Assembly (NCBI GenBank): GCA_016791025.1
Contig: JAEUNX010000065.1
Span: forward strand, 1 to 36,863
Direction of reading: 5' to 3'
Source: Zoogloeaceae bacterium
GTDB lineage: Bacteria > Pseudomonadota > Gammaproteobacteria > Burkholderiales > Rhodocyclaceae
DNA: 36,863 nucleotides
Shown piece after piece: positions 1 through 8,624 of this stretch. Within the stretch, counting starts at the first letter, position 1. Every line of letters starts with the position of its first letter. The notes under the pieces are model-generated. The model was not told the origin of the DNA, ran no database searches, and worked only from the letters and a program-made list of their open reading frames with translations. A program made the translations under genes and the position numbers.

Positions 1-2
1 AG

Positions 3-215
3 GCAATCACCGAAAAGCGCGCCACGTTTTCATGTCGCCCGGGCCTTCAGCGTCCGACCCACCGTACCCCCATCCCCGGACTGTGGCTGGCCGGTGACTA
101 TGTCGAGTCCGACTACCCCGCAACCCTCGAATCCGCGGTCCGCTCCGGGATCACTTGCGCTGGGGCAGTGCTCCACCGGCTCGGTCAATCCGGCCTCGTC
201 GCCCCTGGGGAATGA
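3..215 (+). CDS. hpnE: Hydroxysqualene dehydroxylase HpnE, C-terminal fragment
   Basis: The gene enters from the left edge and only its last 70 codons are present, read in the frame starting at base 3 and ending at TGA 213-215. The translation contains GLWLAGDYVES followed by YPATLESAVRSG, the typical C-terminal FAD-binding and closing segment of the squalene-associated FAD-dependent desaturase family (HpnE) and related amine oxidase/phytoene desaturase-type enzymes. HpnE acts in hopanoid precursor synthesis, converting hydroxysqualene to squalene together with HpnC and HpnD. The stop codon overlaps the next gene's start (ATGA), so the two are probably translationally coupled. Family assignment rests on the C-terminal motif only; a related carotenoid-type desaturase cannot be excluded. 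Confidence 0.75.
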   Translation, partial: AITEKRATFSCRPGLQRPTHRTPIPGLWLAGDYVESDYPATLESAVRSGITCAGAVLHRLGQSGLVAPGE

Positions 216-1480
216 CTGGCGTTCGGGTCCTACGCGGGCTGCGGTGGCTGACCCTGACCGGCCTCCTCCTTCCACTGGCCCTGCTGGGCCTGGTCCTATC
301 CATTCCCGAATCGGAGCCCCTGGTAGCGGCAGAATCCCCCCCCACCCCAGCCGCGGTGGCCCGGGCCCGCATGCTCCTGCGAATCCATGACCCCCGCCTC
401 ATGCCGCCAGGGCAGCCCAGGGAAATCCGCCTCGCCCAGCCCGAGATGGATCTGGCCCTGGCCGCCCTGCCCCAGCTCATTCCGCCCGGCCGGACGCTCC
501 GGCCGCCCCGGGTCAGCCTACGCCTTGGGCCGACTTCCGCTGATCTCGCCATGACCTGGCGGCTGCCGGCAAACCCGGTGGGCACCTTCGTCAATCTGCG
601 TACCACCCTGGTCAACGGGCCAGACGGACTCGCGCCCCGCAGAACTCGCCTCGGCCCGCTCCCGCTGCCCGATGCCCTGGCGTCCCTCGTCGTCCACCAA
701 GTGGTGTCGAACGTCCATGGGCATCCCGAATGGGGCCCGCTGACCAGCGCCGTCGAAAGCCTCCAGGTGGAACGCCGGCGACTTCTGGTGCGCTACCAGG
801 TGCCCGAAGATCTGGCGATGCGACTGGGCGGACTGGCCCTGGGATCTGTCGAAGCGGCGGCCCTCGAACCCCTCCACGCGGCCCTCGCCAACGCCCTTGG
901 CGGGTCCCCTCGATCGGTGTCCCTCGCGGCCCTGCTGCCTCCGCTATTCAAGGTAGTGGCAGGCCAGGAGGAGCATGGCCTGGAGGCTCGCCGCGGCGTC
1001 TTCCTCCTCCTCGGGTCCCATCTCGCCGGCCAGTCCCTGGCCCGCATCGTCCCGGAAGCGGCCACCTGGACGCCGCTGCCGCGAAGGACGGTGACCCTCG
1101 CCGGCCGGGTGGATAGCGCCCAGCATTTCGCCGTCTCCGCCCTCATCGCCCTCCACGCCGGCACACCTGTCGCCCAGGCCGTGGGCGTCTGGAAGGAACT
1201 CGCCGACAGCCGTGGAGGCAGCGGATTCTCCTTCGCCGACCTAGCCGCCGATGCGGCGGGCACCCGCCTGGGCCAAGCGCTCGCAGCCGAGGGCCAGTTG
1301 GTCGATCGACTGGCCTCCGGGCTGGCCGAGAGCGACATCATCCCGGCCATCACCGACCTCCCTGAGCACCTTCCAGCAGCGGATTTTCGCGCTCGATACG
1401 GTGGAACCGAAGATCCCCGCTATCAAAGTCTGACTGCGGAAATCGAACGTCGCGTGGCCGCCCTGCCGCTATACCGCTGA
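212..1480 (+). CDS. Conserved hypothetical membrane-anchored protein
   Basis: A 422-residue protein that I do not recognise. The ATG at 212 overlaps the hpnE stop by four bases (ATGA), which argues for this start over an in-frame upstream one and for operon membership with hpnE. Residues about 7-30 are basic and then strongly hydrophobic (LRWLTLTGLLLPLALLGLVL), an N-terminal membrane anchor or uncleaved signal; the remaining 390 residues look soluble and would be periplasmic. The body is rich in Leu, Ala, Pro and Arg with no catalytic motif that I can name. The gene ends three bases before the convergent ABC ATPase gene. Its position suggests a role connected to membrane lipid or hopanoid metabolism, but that is only context. 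Confidence 0.8.
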   Translation: MTGVRVLRGLRWLTLTGLLLPLALLGLVLSIPESEPLVAAESPPTPAAVARARMLLRIHDPRLMPPGQPREIRLAQPEMDLALAALPQLIPPGRTLRPPRVSLRLGPTSADLAMTWRLPANPVGTFVNLRTTLVNGPDGLAPRRTRLGPLPLPDALASLVVHQVVSNVHGHPEWGPLTSAVESLQVERRRLLVRYQVPEDLAMRLGGLALGSVEAAALEPLHAALANALGGSPRSVSLAALLPPLFKVVAGQEEHGLEARRGVFLLLGSHLAGQSLARIVPEAATWTPLPRRTVTLAGRVDSAQHFAVSALIALHAGTPVAQAVGVWKELADSRGGSGFSFADLAADAAGTRLGQALAAEGQLVDRLASGLAESDIIPAITDLPEHLPAADFRARYGGTEDPRYQSLTAEIERRVAALPLYR

Positions 1481-1483
1481 GGT

Positions 1484-2200
1484 CTAAGCCCCCACGACAC
1501 GGGATTCGGCCAGAGTTCCCCCCCCCATGCGCAGGACCCGACCACAGCGGCTTGCCAGGGCTTCGTCGTGGGTGACCAGCACCAAAGTGGTGCCATGCTC
1601 ACGATTGATGTCAAACAGCAGTTCGATGACTGCCGCGCCGGTGGCGGCATCCAGGTTTCCCGTCGGTTCATCGGCAAGGAGCACGGCCGGCGATGGCGCG
1701 AAGGCCCGCGCGAGAGCGACACGTTGCTGCTCGCCGCCCGACAGATGTTTGGGATAGTGGCTCAAGCGGGCCCCAAGACCGACTCGCTCCAGCCAGAGCT
1801 TTGCCACCTCTCGCGGTTGGCGATGGCCGGCCAGCTCCAGGGGAAGCATAACGTTGTCGAGGGCGGTAAGACTGGGGAGCAGGTGGAACGATTGGAAGAC
1901 GAAGCCGATCCGCGCCCCCCGCATACTGGCCCGATCATCCTCCGACAGGGCAAAAATGTCCTGCCCTTCGATACAAACTGCGCCGCTGCTGGGAACATCC
2001 AGCCCGGCGAGCAATCCCAGCAGCGTCGATTTTCCCGAGCCCGAGGCCCCGACGATGGCAACCGTTTCCCCCCGCGCCACCGCGAACGCTACCCCCCGCA
2101 GGATCGTGAGCCCCTCCGGTCGCCCCTCAACGGGCACAATTTTCGCCAAATCCCGCGCTTCGATGACAGTTTCGGCCTGCAGAGCCTGGGTACGCTCCAT
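1484..2200 (-). CDS. ybbA: YbbA/LolD-type ABC transporter ATP-binding protein
   Basis: A 238-residue ABC ATPase. Walker A is GASGSGKS (51-58), the signature LSGGEQQR (153-160), Walker B ends in LLADEP (Asp177-Glu178) and the switch His is 211 (VTHDEA). Together with the MacB/LolD/YbbA-style DNVMLPLELAG segment this places it in the family of ATPases that work with FtsX-like permeases in lipoprotein or envelope processing. It is divergent from tesA, as ybbA is in many proteobacteria. The expected permease partner ybbP is missing: the next gene is the convergent hypothetical protein. Its ATG (2198-2200 complement) overlaps the tesA ATG in a CATG. Family is sure; the exact substrate is not. Confidence 0.9.
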   Translation of the reverse strand: MERTQALQAETVIEARDLAKIVPVEGRPEGLTILRGVAFAVARGETVAIVGASGSGKSTLLGLLAGLDVPSSGAVCIEGQDIFALSEDDRASMRGARIGFVFQSFHLLPSLTALDNVMLPLELAGHRQPREVAKLWLERVGLGARLSHYPKHLSGGEQQRVALARAFAPSPAVLLADEPTGNLDAATGAAVIELLFDINREHGTTLVLVTHDEALASRCGRVLRMGGGTLAESRVVGA

Positions 2201-2798
2201 GGTTTTCGCTTTCCTGTTATTGGGATCCTTTGCCGCTGCGGCGGCACCCCGGATCCTGGTGTGGGGCGATAGCCTGTCGGCGGGCTACGGCTTGCGGGCC
2301 AACGAGGCCTGGCCGACCTTGTTGCAGAGCGCCCTGACCCGCAAAGGGTTCCTCCATACAGTCGTCAATGCGAGCGTCAGTGGCGAAACATCGGCCGGCG
2401 GGCGCTCTCGTCTGCCCCAGGCGTTGAAGGAACATCGCCCGGCCATCGTCATCATTGAGCTGGGCGCCAACGACGGTCTGCGCGGCCTGCCGCCCCAGAT
2501 GATGGCCGACAACCTGCGGGCCATGGTGGACATGGTGCGGCAAGCTGGTGCCCGTCCGCTCCTGATCGGCATGGAGATGCCGCCCAACTTCGGATCTGGC
2601 TACGTCAATCGCTTCCGCCAGGCTTATGCGGAGGTGGCCCAGGCCACAGCCAGCCGCTTTGTGCCCTTCCTGATGGCCGGATTCGCCCAGCGCCAGGAGC
2701 TTTTCCAGGCCGATGGCATTCATCCGACCAAGGAGGCCCAGCCCATGATCGTCGACACGGTATGGCCTGGCCTCGAACCCCTCCTAAAGGAACGGTGA
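2199..2798 (+). CDS. tesA: Arylesterase / lysophospholipase TesA (SGNH hydrolase)
   Basis: An SGNH/GDSL-family hydrolase with all blocks present: GDSL with nucleophile Ser25, GAND with Asn91, and DGIHP with Asp172 and His175 (numbering from ATG 2199). TesA is a periplasmic multifunctional thioesterase, arylesterase and lysophospholipase I. From this ATG the signal peptide is short and lacks basic residues (MVFAFLLLGSFAAAAA). An in-frame ATG at 2163 would add 12 residues including two Arg and give a more normal signal sequence, at the cost of a 38-bp overlap with the divergent ABC gene. Neither start has a clear Shine-Dalgarno site. The divergent neighbour is the usual YbbA-type ATPase. Confidence 0.88.
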   Translation: MVFAFLLLGSFAAAAAPRILVWGDSLSAGYGLRANEAWPTLLQSALTRKGFLHTVVNASVSGETSAGGRSRLPQALKEHRPAIVIIELGANDGLRGLPPQMMADNLRAMVDMVRQAGARPLLIGMEMPPNFGSGYVNRFRQAYAEVAQATASRFVPFLMAGFAQRQELFQADGIHPTKEAQPMIVDTVWPGLEPLLKER

Positions 2799-2803
2799 AG
2801 GGC

Positions 2804-2817
2804 GGCTGCCGGCAGCC
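2804..2817. repeat. 14-bp perfect palindrome after tesA
   Basis: GGCTGCC directly followed by GGCAGCC, six bases after the tesA stop codon. Without a loop or a T run it is a poor terminator; it could be a weak stem or a protein-binding site. The rest of the 126-bp gap up to the FecR gene shows no other clear signal apart from the ribosome binding site. Confidence 0.35.
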
Positions 2818-2924
2818 TGCATGAGGCTCTCGGGCCTGTTGCCTTGCAGCGTGACGGATAAAGCCGGCATCATCCACACTACGTGCCTGATTCACGGGCG
2901 AAGATTCGGAGGAGATTGGCTTTC

Positions 2925-3386
2925 ATGAAACGGCATTCCTTCATCTGTGCGGCCATTCTCCTGTGGGGAAGCTGGGCGGGAACGGCATTGGCTGCGGGGC
3001 CAGACCCCGCCGGAATCGTCAAGGTGAGTGACGGCAGCGTCCAGATCCTGCGTGGGAACCAGATTCTCCTCGCCCCCGTGGGTACGCCGGTTCAGGAGGG
3101 GGACCGGATTCGGACCGGACCCAGCAGCAATGCTGGGGTCACCCTCAATGACGACACCCGCCTTTCGCTCGGTCCCAACAGCACGCTGCTGATCAACGCA
3201 TTTGCGTTCAATACCACCTCCCACGAGGGTGGCATGGTCGCGTCGTTCCTGAAAGGGACGTTCAGCGTCGTCACCGGCTTGCTCGCCAAGCACTCCCCCG
3301 GCTCGGTGACTTTCAAGACTCCCGCCAGCACCCTGGGCATTCGCGGTACGGAGTTCGTGGTGGATGTGGAGGGTGGCAGCGATTGA
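2925..3386 (+). CDS. FecR-domain periplasmic protein
   Basis: A 153-residue exported protein. The ATG at 2925 is chosen because GGAGGA lies upstream and because it begins a clean signal peptide (MKRHSFICAAILLWGSW, cleavage near ALAAG). The body is a FecR domain: VSDGSVQILRG, the GDRIRTGP turn, the SLGPNSTLLI strand, and the late TPASTLGIRGTEFVV motif. Small stand-alone FecR proteins of this kind sit in the periplasm and are often encoded with OmpA-like and CHASE2 proteins, as here. The stop TGA overlaps the ATG of the next gene by one base, so the genes form an operon. The partner it senses or binds is unknown; it is not the classical FecR anti-sigma regulator, since it lacks the N-terminal cytoplasmic part and transmembrane helix. 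Confidence 0.88.
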   Translation: MKRHSFICAAILLWGSWAGTALAAGPDPAGIVKVSDGSVQILRGNQILLAPVGTPVQEGDRIRTGPSSNAGVTLNDDTRLSLGPNSTLLINAFAFNTTSHEGGMVASFLKGTFSVVTGLLAKHSPGSVTFKTPASTLGIRGTEFVVDVEGGSD

Positions 3387-3967
3387 TGCGCGGCCTGCTT
3401 CTTGCCCTCTCCCTGATCGTAACGGGCTGTGCCGGCGTATCGGAGCGGATCATCCTCCTCCCGGCAGCGGACGGCCACATCAGCGGCTTGGTGGTCCGTA
3501 CCGGCCGCGATGAGGCGCTTCTCGTGACGCCCTTGTCAGCCGTCGAGGTACGGGACGGGCGAATCGTGGCCCGGACCTTGGCCGCCGGGGAGGTGAATGA
3601 AAAATACGGAAGCGTGATTCGCTCCCTTCCTCCGGCCCCTAAGGTCTACACGGTCTTCTTCCATTTTGATCGGACCACCCTCCTCCCCGAGTCTCGCGCG
3701 TTGCTGGATGAGATCAAGGCACGGGCGGAAAAGCAGCTGGCGTCGGAGATCGTCATTACCGGCCACACCGACCGGGTCGGTAGCATCCCATTCAACGACG
3801 AGCTCTCCCTGCGCCGGGCGCACATGGTGCGGGAGATCTTCCTGGCTATCGGCGTGCCACCAAGCGCTATTCGCCTCGAGGCCCGAGGCGAACGGGAGCC
3901 CTTGATTCCGACCGAGGACGAGGTCCCAGAGGCCCGCAATCGCCGCGTGGTAATCAAGATCCGGTGA
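3386..3967 (+). CDS. OmpA-family lipoprotein
   Basis: A 193-residue lipoprotein. The ATG at 3386 overlaps the preceding stop (TGATG). Residues 1-15 form a lipoprotein signal with lipobox VTGC (Cys15). The C-terminal half (about 85-193) is an OmpA/MotB-like peptidoglycan-binding domain: FFHFDRTTLLPESRALLDEI, then VITGHTDRVGS, LSLRRAHMVREI and the closing RNRRVVIKI. It would be anchored to the outer membrane and grip peptidoglycan. The first 80 residues carry no domain I can name. It is the middle gene of the FecR, OmpA, CHASE2-cyclase operon and might link periplasmic or wall state to the cyclase; that functional link is inference. Confidence 0.9.
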   Translation: MRGLLLALSLIVTGCAGVSERIILLPAADGHISGLVVRTGRDEALLVTPLSAVEVRDGRIVARTLAAGEVNEKYGSVIRSLPPAPKVYTVFFHFDRTTLLPESRALLDEIKARAEKQLASEIVITGHTDRVGSIPFNDELSLRRAHMVREIFLAIGVPPSAIRLEARGEREPLIPTEDEVPEARNRRVVIKIR

Positions 3968-4022
3968 TGCCGCTTGCCGGAGCAGGGCGTGACCGTGCAA
4001 GGCCCGGAGGCAGAGCCCGGTT

Positions 4023-6260
4023 GTGAATCCTGGTCGCCTGCGCAGCCTCCTCGGCATCCTGATTTTCCTGGTCCTGTTTGCACACACCAGCGGACATCTG
4101 CAAGTGGTCATGGTGGACCGCGTCGATGGCATGGCCTATGACGCCATTGTCCGCTGGACGGCGCCGGGCGAGGTGGACCCCCGCATTGTGATCATCGACA
4201 TCGATGAGCGCTCCCTGGCCGAAATTGGTCGTTGGCCCTGGCGACGCGACGTGCTCGCCCAACTCGTCGATCGGACGTTCGACCGATACGGCGCGCTGAT
4301 TCTGGGATTTGACGTCATCCTCGCCGAACCGGACACCAGCTCTGGCCTGGCGGTCCTGGATCGGCTGGCCACCGGCGCACTTTCCGGCAATGCCGATTTC
4401 CGCGACACCCTGGCCCAGCTGCGCCCCGACCTGGACTATGACGCCCGTCTCGCCGCCGCCATTGCGCGTCACCCGGTCCTGCTGGCCTTCCATCTTTCCG
4501 GACAGGCGGCCCCGGCCCCGGAACTCCCACCCTCTGGGGCGCTGGCCCCGGGTCTCCCTCCGGACGCTTTGGCGCCGATCTCGGCGGAGCTGCCCAGCTG
4601 GGTGGGCTATACCGCCAGCCTCCCCGCTTTCCAGCGCGCTGCCCTCGGCGGGGGGCACATCAACGGCACGCCTGACGCAGACGGGGTGATAAGACGCGTA
4701 CCCTTGGTGGTGCGCGCCGCCGGGGAATATCGCGAGGCCCTGGCGCTGACGATGGTGCGGGCGCTGGCGGGCAATGCCCCTCTCGCCCCCGAGTGGTCCT
4801 CCCAGGGCGGTCACGGCATGCAGTTGGAGGCCCTTGTCGTGGAGACGCCCCGGGGCAGCCTGCGCATACCGGTTGATTCCGAGGCTCGGGCCCTGATCCC
4901 CTTTCGCGGTGGCGCCGGCAGTTTCCGCTATGTCTCCGCATCCGACATCATCAAAGGGCGCCTACCGAACGGGTCGCTCCATAACACCATCGTGCTCCTG
5001 GGCACCTCCGCCCCTGGATTGGTGGATCTTCGCACGACGCCTGTCGGTGCCCCTTACCCGGGGGTGGAAATCCACGCGAATCTGATCAGCGGTTTCCTCG
5101 ACGGGCGGGTGAAGGCCCGCCCACCCTACCTAACCGGGGTGCAGTTGGCCCTCCTTGTCCTAATTACCTTTACCTTGCTGGTTCTGGTGCCCAAGCGCTC
5201 GCCGCGCCTCATCACCGTCATCACCGCAGGAATCTTGCTCGGCCTGTTCCTCCTCGCAGCGTACTTATGGCAGGTCCACGGACTGTTCCTGCCGCTCACA
5301 GCGGTCGTGGTGCTTACCCTGGCCCTCTACACCTTCGCGATGATGCTCGGGTACTTTCTCGAGGTCCGAAACCAGCGCAGCATGGCCCGCCTCTTCGGCC
5401 AGTACGTTCCACCGGAGCTGGTGCTTGAGATGAGCCGGGACCCCGACCGCTATGACATGGAAGGACGCAATTGCGAACTCACGGTGCTCTTTGCTGACAT
5501 CCGGGGGTTCACGGCCCTGTCGGAGGGCATGGAACCTCAGCAACTCGCACGAATGATGAACGCCTTCTTCTCCGCCATGAGTGCGACGGTTCGGTCTGAA
5601 CGCGGCACCCTGGACAAGTACATCGGCGACGCGGTGATGGCCTTCTGGGGCGCCCCGCTGTCCGACCCACGCCATGCCAGCCACGCCGTCACAGCAGCCC
5701 TGGCCATGCAGGCGCGCCTGGCAGAGCTCAATCGCAGCTTTGTGGGGAGGGGATGGCCGCCACTTTCCATTGGCATCGGCGTGAACAGTGGAGAAATGAC
5801 CGTGGGAGACATGGGTTCCACCGATCGCCGCGCCTACACTGTTCTTGGCGACGCGGTCAATCTTGGCGCGCGGCTCGTGGAACTGACCGGCTATTACGGC
5901 GTCGGGATCATCATGGGTGAAGCCAGCCGCGCCCAACTCGGGCCAATGGCGTACCGGGAACTCGATCGGGTCACGGTCCATGGCCGGGCCGGGGCCGTCA
6001 CCTTATATGAACCCCTCGGGGCCCCGGAGTCAATTCCCGACGAGGTTCAGCGGGAGCTGGCGCGGTGGGAGGAGGCCCTCACCCATTACCGGCAGCAGAA
6101 CTGGGACACCGCCGACTCGATGCTGGCAAACCTCGAAGCGAAATTTCGTCGGCCGCTCTATACCATTTACCGTGACCGCATCGCGAGGATGCGGGCAGTA
6201 CCCCCTGCCCCAGATTGGAACGGGGTCTGGCACTTCGGGCGACGCAGCGATGGCGCCTGA
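4023..6260 (+). CDS. CHASE2-domain class III adenylate/guanylate cyclase
   Basis: A 745-residue membrane cyclase starting at GTG 4023, with GGAGG about 12 bases upstream. After an N-terminal transmembrane helix comes a large periplasmic CHASE2 sensor domain (about 25-330; VIIDIDERSLAEIGRWPWRR, later VLLGTSAPGLVDLRTTP and GVEIHANLI are typical). Three transmembrane helices follow (about 350-455), then a class III nucleotide cyclase domain (about 480-660). The cyclase keeps its metal-binding aspartates (FADIRGFT and YIGDAVMAFWG), the substrate-selecting Lys (LDKYIGD) and the transition-state region (YTVLGDAVNLGARL), so it should be active, probably making cAMP. A C-terminal helical tail resembling a TPR follows. 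It is the last gene of the FecR/OmpA operon and converges on the hybrid kinase gene nine bases away. Confidence 0.92.
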   Translation: MNPGRLRSLLGILIFLVLFAHTSGHLQVVMVDRVDGMAYDAIVRWTAPGEVDPRIVIIDIDERSLAEIGRWPWRRDVLAQLVDRTFDRYGALILGFDVILAEPDTSSGLAVLDRLATGALSGNADFRDTLAQLRPDLDYDARLAAAIARHPVLLAFHLSGQAAPAPELPPSGALAPGLPPDALAPISAELPSWVGYTASLPAFQRAALGGGHINGTPDADGVIRRVPLVVRAAGEYREALALTMVRALAGNAPLAPEWSSQGGHGMQLEALVVETPRGSLRIPVDSEARALIPFRGGAGSFRYVSASDIIKGRLPNGSLHNTIVLLGTSAPGLVDLRTTPVGAPYPGVEIHANLISGFLDGRVKARPPYLTGVQLALLVLITFTLLVLVPKRSPRLITVITAGILLGLFLLAAYLWQVHGLFLPLTAVVVLTLALYTFAMMLGYFLEVRNQRSMARLFGQYVPPELVLEMSRDPDRYDMEGRNCELTVLFADIRGFTALSEGMEPQQLARMMNAFFSAMSATVRSERGTLDKYIGDAVMAFWGAPLSDPRHASHAVTAALAMQARLAELNRSFVGRGWPPLSIGIGVNSGEMTVGDMGSTDRRAYTVLGDAVNLGARLVELTGYYGVGIIMGEASRAQLGPMAYRELDRVTVHGRAGAVTLYEPLGAPESIPDEVQRELARWEEALTHYRQQNWDTADSMLANLEAKFRRPLYTIYRDRIARMRAVPPAPDWNGVWHFGRRSDGA

Positions 6261-6269
6261 ATGACCCGG

Positions 6270-8624
6270 TCAGCCCACCGCACCCAAACGCGGGGATGGC
6301 TCTTCGGAAGGCCCCGGCAGCCAGCGATCGATTTCCGCGGCCAGGGCTTGAAAGTCCACCGGTTTTTTCAGGTGACTGTTCATGCCCGCAGCCAAACATC
6401 GCTCGACCTCATCGGCAAGGACGTTGGCTGTGATGGCAATCACCGGCGTAGCAACTCCCATTTTCCGCAATTGACGAGTTGCATCGTAGCCGTCCATTGA
6501 AGGCATGAGACAGTCCATGAGGATCAACTCGTGGCCCCCGGTCGATGCCGCCTCGACCGCTGCGTCCCCGGAAGTGACCTCCTCAATCTGGACAAAACCA
6601 AGTCGCTTCAAGAACGTCGTAATCACGATGCGGTTGGTGGCATTATCCTCCGCCACCAGAATGCGGGTCTTGGCCCGTCGCGACTCGCCAAGGGAGTGCC
6701 GGGTCACCAGCGTGCCCGCGGCGGCGGGCTTGCCCAAGACCGCCAGCAGGCAATCTCTCACCAGGCTTCTTTTCAGGGGTTTTAGCAGATAGCCATCGTA
6801 GCCAGCGGCTTTGAAACGTTGGGCGTCACCCCGCTGCCCCACGGAGGTCAGGAGTACCAAACGGGTCTCTGAAGCGCTGGAGCGGTCACGAACCCACCTG
6901 CCCAGGGATTCCGCATCCATTCCCTCCAGGTGCTGATCGACGCAGACAATCTGGTAGGGCTTGCCCCGAAGCTCCGCCTCTTCCATCCGCAGGCGGGCAG
7001 ATTCCCCGTCCCTGACTCCATCGGCCACCACCCCCAAGCCTTGGAGCATCTCGGCAAGCAACCGCTGATGATGCAGGTTACCTTCGACGATTAGGAGGCG
7101 AATTTCAGCTTCCCAGCCATACGCTTCGGTTGTTTGGGCATTGGCGATAACGGCCTCCGGAGCCTGGAGTTCCAGTGGGACCGAGAACCAAAAGGTCGAG
7201 CCAACCCCCTCAGTACTTTCGATTTGCAGCGCTCCACCCATCATCCCCACCAATTGAGATGAGATGGCAAGCCCCAAACCGGTACCCCCATAGCGCCGGG
7301 TGGTGGATCGATCAGCTTGCTCAAAGGGCTCAAAAATCGCAGTCTGGCGATCTTCTGGAATCCCGATGCCCGTATCCGTAACTGCAAACTCGAATTCGGC
7401 TTCGTCCTCGCCCGTCTTCCGCGCCCCGATCGTCACCGTCACACTGCCGTGATCGGTGAACTTGATTGCGTTTCCCACTAGATTGGTGAGGATTTGCCGC
7501 AATCGACCAGGATCGCCCTGGATCAAAACCGGCGTACCGGCACTGATCGACCACGCAAAATCCAGCCGTTTTTCTCCGGCCCGAACGACAAACAGATCGG
7601 CAAGCTCTTCCATCAGGGAGAAGAGATTGAACTCGATGCATTCAAGCTGAAGCTTGTGGGCTTCGAGTTTGGAAAAATCAAGAATGTCATTGATGATCGT
7701 CAGGAGGGCCTCCCCGCTCGATCGGATCGTCTCTGTAAAGCCGCGCTGTTCTGCGTCGAGGGGGGTATCGAGAAGCAGGCTGGACATGCCTATCACTCCG
7801 TTCATCGGGGTGCGAATCTCATGGGACATCATCGCGAGAAACTCGCTCTTGGCCCGATTGGCCACTTCCGCCCGCTCCCGGGCCAGAGCCATTTCTCGCT
7901 CTGACACGACTCGCTCGGTGATGTCATGAAAGCTCGACACCCACCCGATCAATTCTCCCCGAACCACTTGGGCATGCCGTCGCAACTCAAATACTTTGCC
8001 ATTATGTAATTCCAGCAGAATGACGTCCTCGGCACCGGTGTCACCCACGAGAGTGAGGCCATCTTCGGGATGAGCGACTTGCTGGCTCATCCATTCGAGG
8101 ATTTTCTCGCTCCCGCCTTCCAGGATTGATTCCGGCAACTCCCACATCGCTGTGAGGCGGTGATTCATGTTGAGGATTCGACCAGAGTGGTCGGTCACCA
8201 GAATGCCATCCCAAATAGACTCAAGCGTGGCCCGCAATTGGGCCGTTACCTCGCCCAGGTGGGCTTCGGCGCGTTTAAGCACACGCTCGTCACGCACTCT
8301 CAGCAGCAGGATCTCCTGGTTACGCCACACTGCCCGGCGCACGGACTTGGTGACCGGCAATAGCGTCCCGTCAGCGCAAACATACTGGCTCTCGACGTCG
8401 TCCACCTCCGCAGGGCCACCGTGCCGGACTTCCTCCCAGTAAAAAATGTCTCCTAGTGCCCCTTCGAGTTCGAGTATCGATCTCCCGACGAGGACGCCCG
8501 CGGTATGTCCGAGAAGTTTCATCACTCGGTTATTGGCCGCTCGAATCTCCAATGTTGCCGGATCGACAGCCAGCAGCATTTCGGCGGACTGATCGAACAG
8601 CAGGGACTCCAGGGCCGCAGTCAC
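6270..8624 (-). CDS. Hybrid sensor histidine kinase (PAS-PAS-HisKA-HATPase-REC-REC)
   Basis: A 784-residue soluble kinase starting at GTG 8622-8624 (GGAG seven bases upstream), overlapping the upstream HD-GYP stop by four bases (GTGA). Domains in order: two PAS domains (about 1-125 and 125-240), HisKA with phospho-acceptor His268 in [11 protein letters not shown], HATPase_c with N box [11 protein letters not shown]1 [10 protein letters not shown] and G2 GGTGLGLA, then two receivers. The second receiver (about 655-770) is complete: [16 protein letters not shown] and the conserved Lys in KKPVD. The first (about 515-640) keeps the phospho-Asp (VDQHLEGMD) and the Lys but its acidic pocket reads VEGN, lacking one acid. 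No transmembrane segment is seen, so the signal is probably cytoplasmic. Co-transcription with an HD-GYP gene suggests control of c-di-GMP turnover. Confidence 0.92.
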   Translation of the reverse strand: MTAALESLLFDQSAEMLLAVDPATLEIRAANNRVMKLLGHTAGVLVGRSILELEGALGDIFYWEEVRHGGPAEVDDVESQYVCADGTLLPVTKSVRRAVWRNQEILLLRVRDERVLKRAEAHLGEVTAQLRATLESIWDGILVTDHSGRILNMNHRLTAMWELPESILEGGSEKILEWMSQQVAHPEDGLTLVGDTGAEDVILLELHNGKVFELRRHAQVVRGELIGWVSSFHDITERVVSEREMALARERAEVANRAKSEFLAMMSHEIRTPMNGVIGMSSLLLDTPLDAEQRGFTETIRSSGEALLTIINDILDFSKLEAHKLQLECIEFNLFSLMEELADLFVVRAGEKRLDFAWSISAGTPVLIQGDPGRLRQILTNLVGNAIKFTDHGSVTVTIGARKTGEDEAEFEFAVTDTGIGIPEDRQTAIFEPFEQADRSTTRRYGGTGLGLAISSQLVGMMGGALQIESTEGVGSTFWFSVPLELQAPEAVIANAQTTEAYGWEAEIRLLIVEGNLHHQRLLAEMLQGLGVVADGVRDGESARLRMEEAELRGKPYQIVCVDQHLEGMDAESLGRWVRDRSSASETRLVLLTSVGQRGDAQRFKAAGYDGYLLKPLKRSLVRDCLLAVLGKPAAAGTLVTRHSLGESRRAKTRILVAEDNATNRIVITTFLKRLGFVQIEEVTSGDAAVEAASTGGHELILMDCLMPSMDGYDATRQLRKMGVATPVIAITANVLADEVERCLAAGMNSHLKKPVDFQALAAEIDRWLPGPSEEPSPRLGAVG

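Noticed and set aside
3954-4814. Leftward ORF of 286 codons opposite the CHASE2 cyclase
   Set aside because: Antisense shadow of a GC-rich gene; no start signal or motif.
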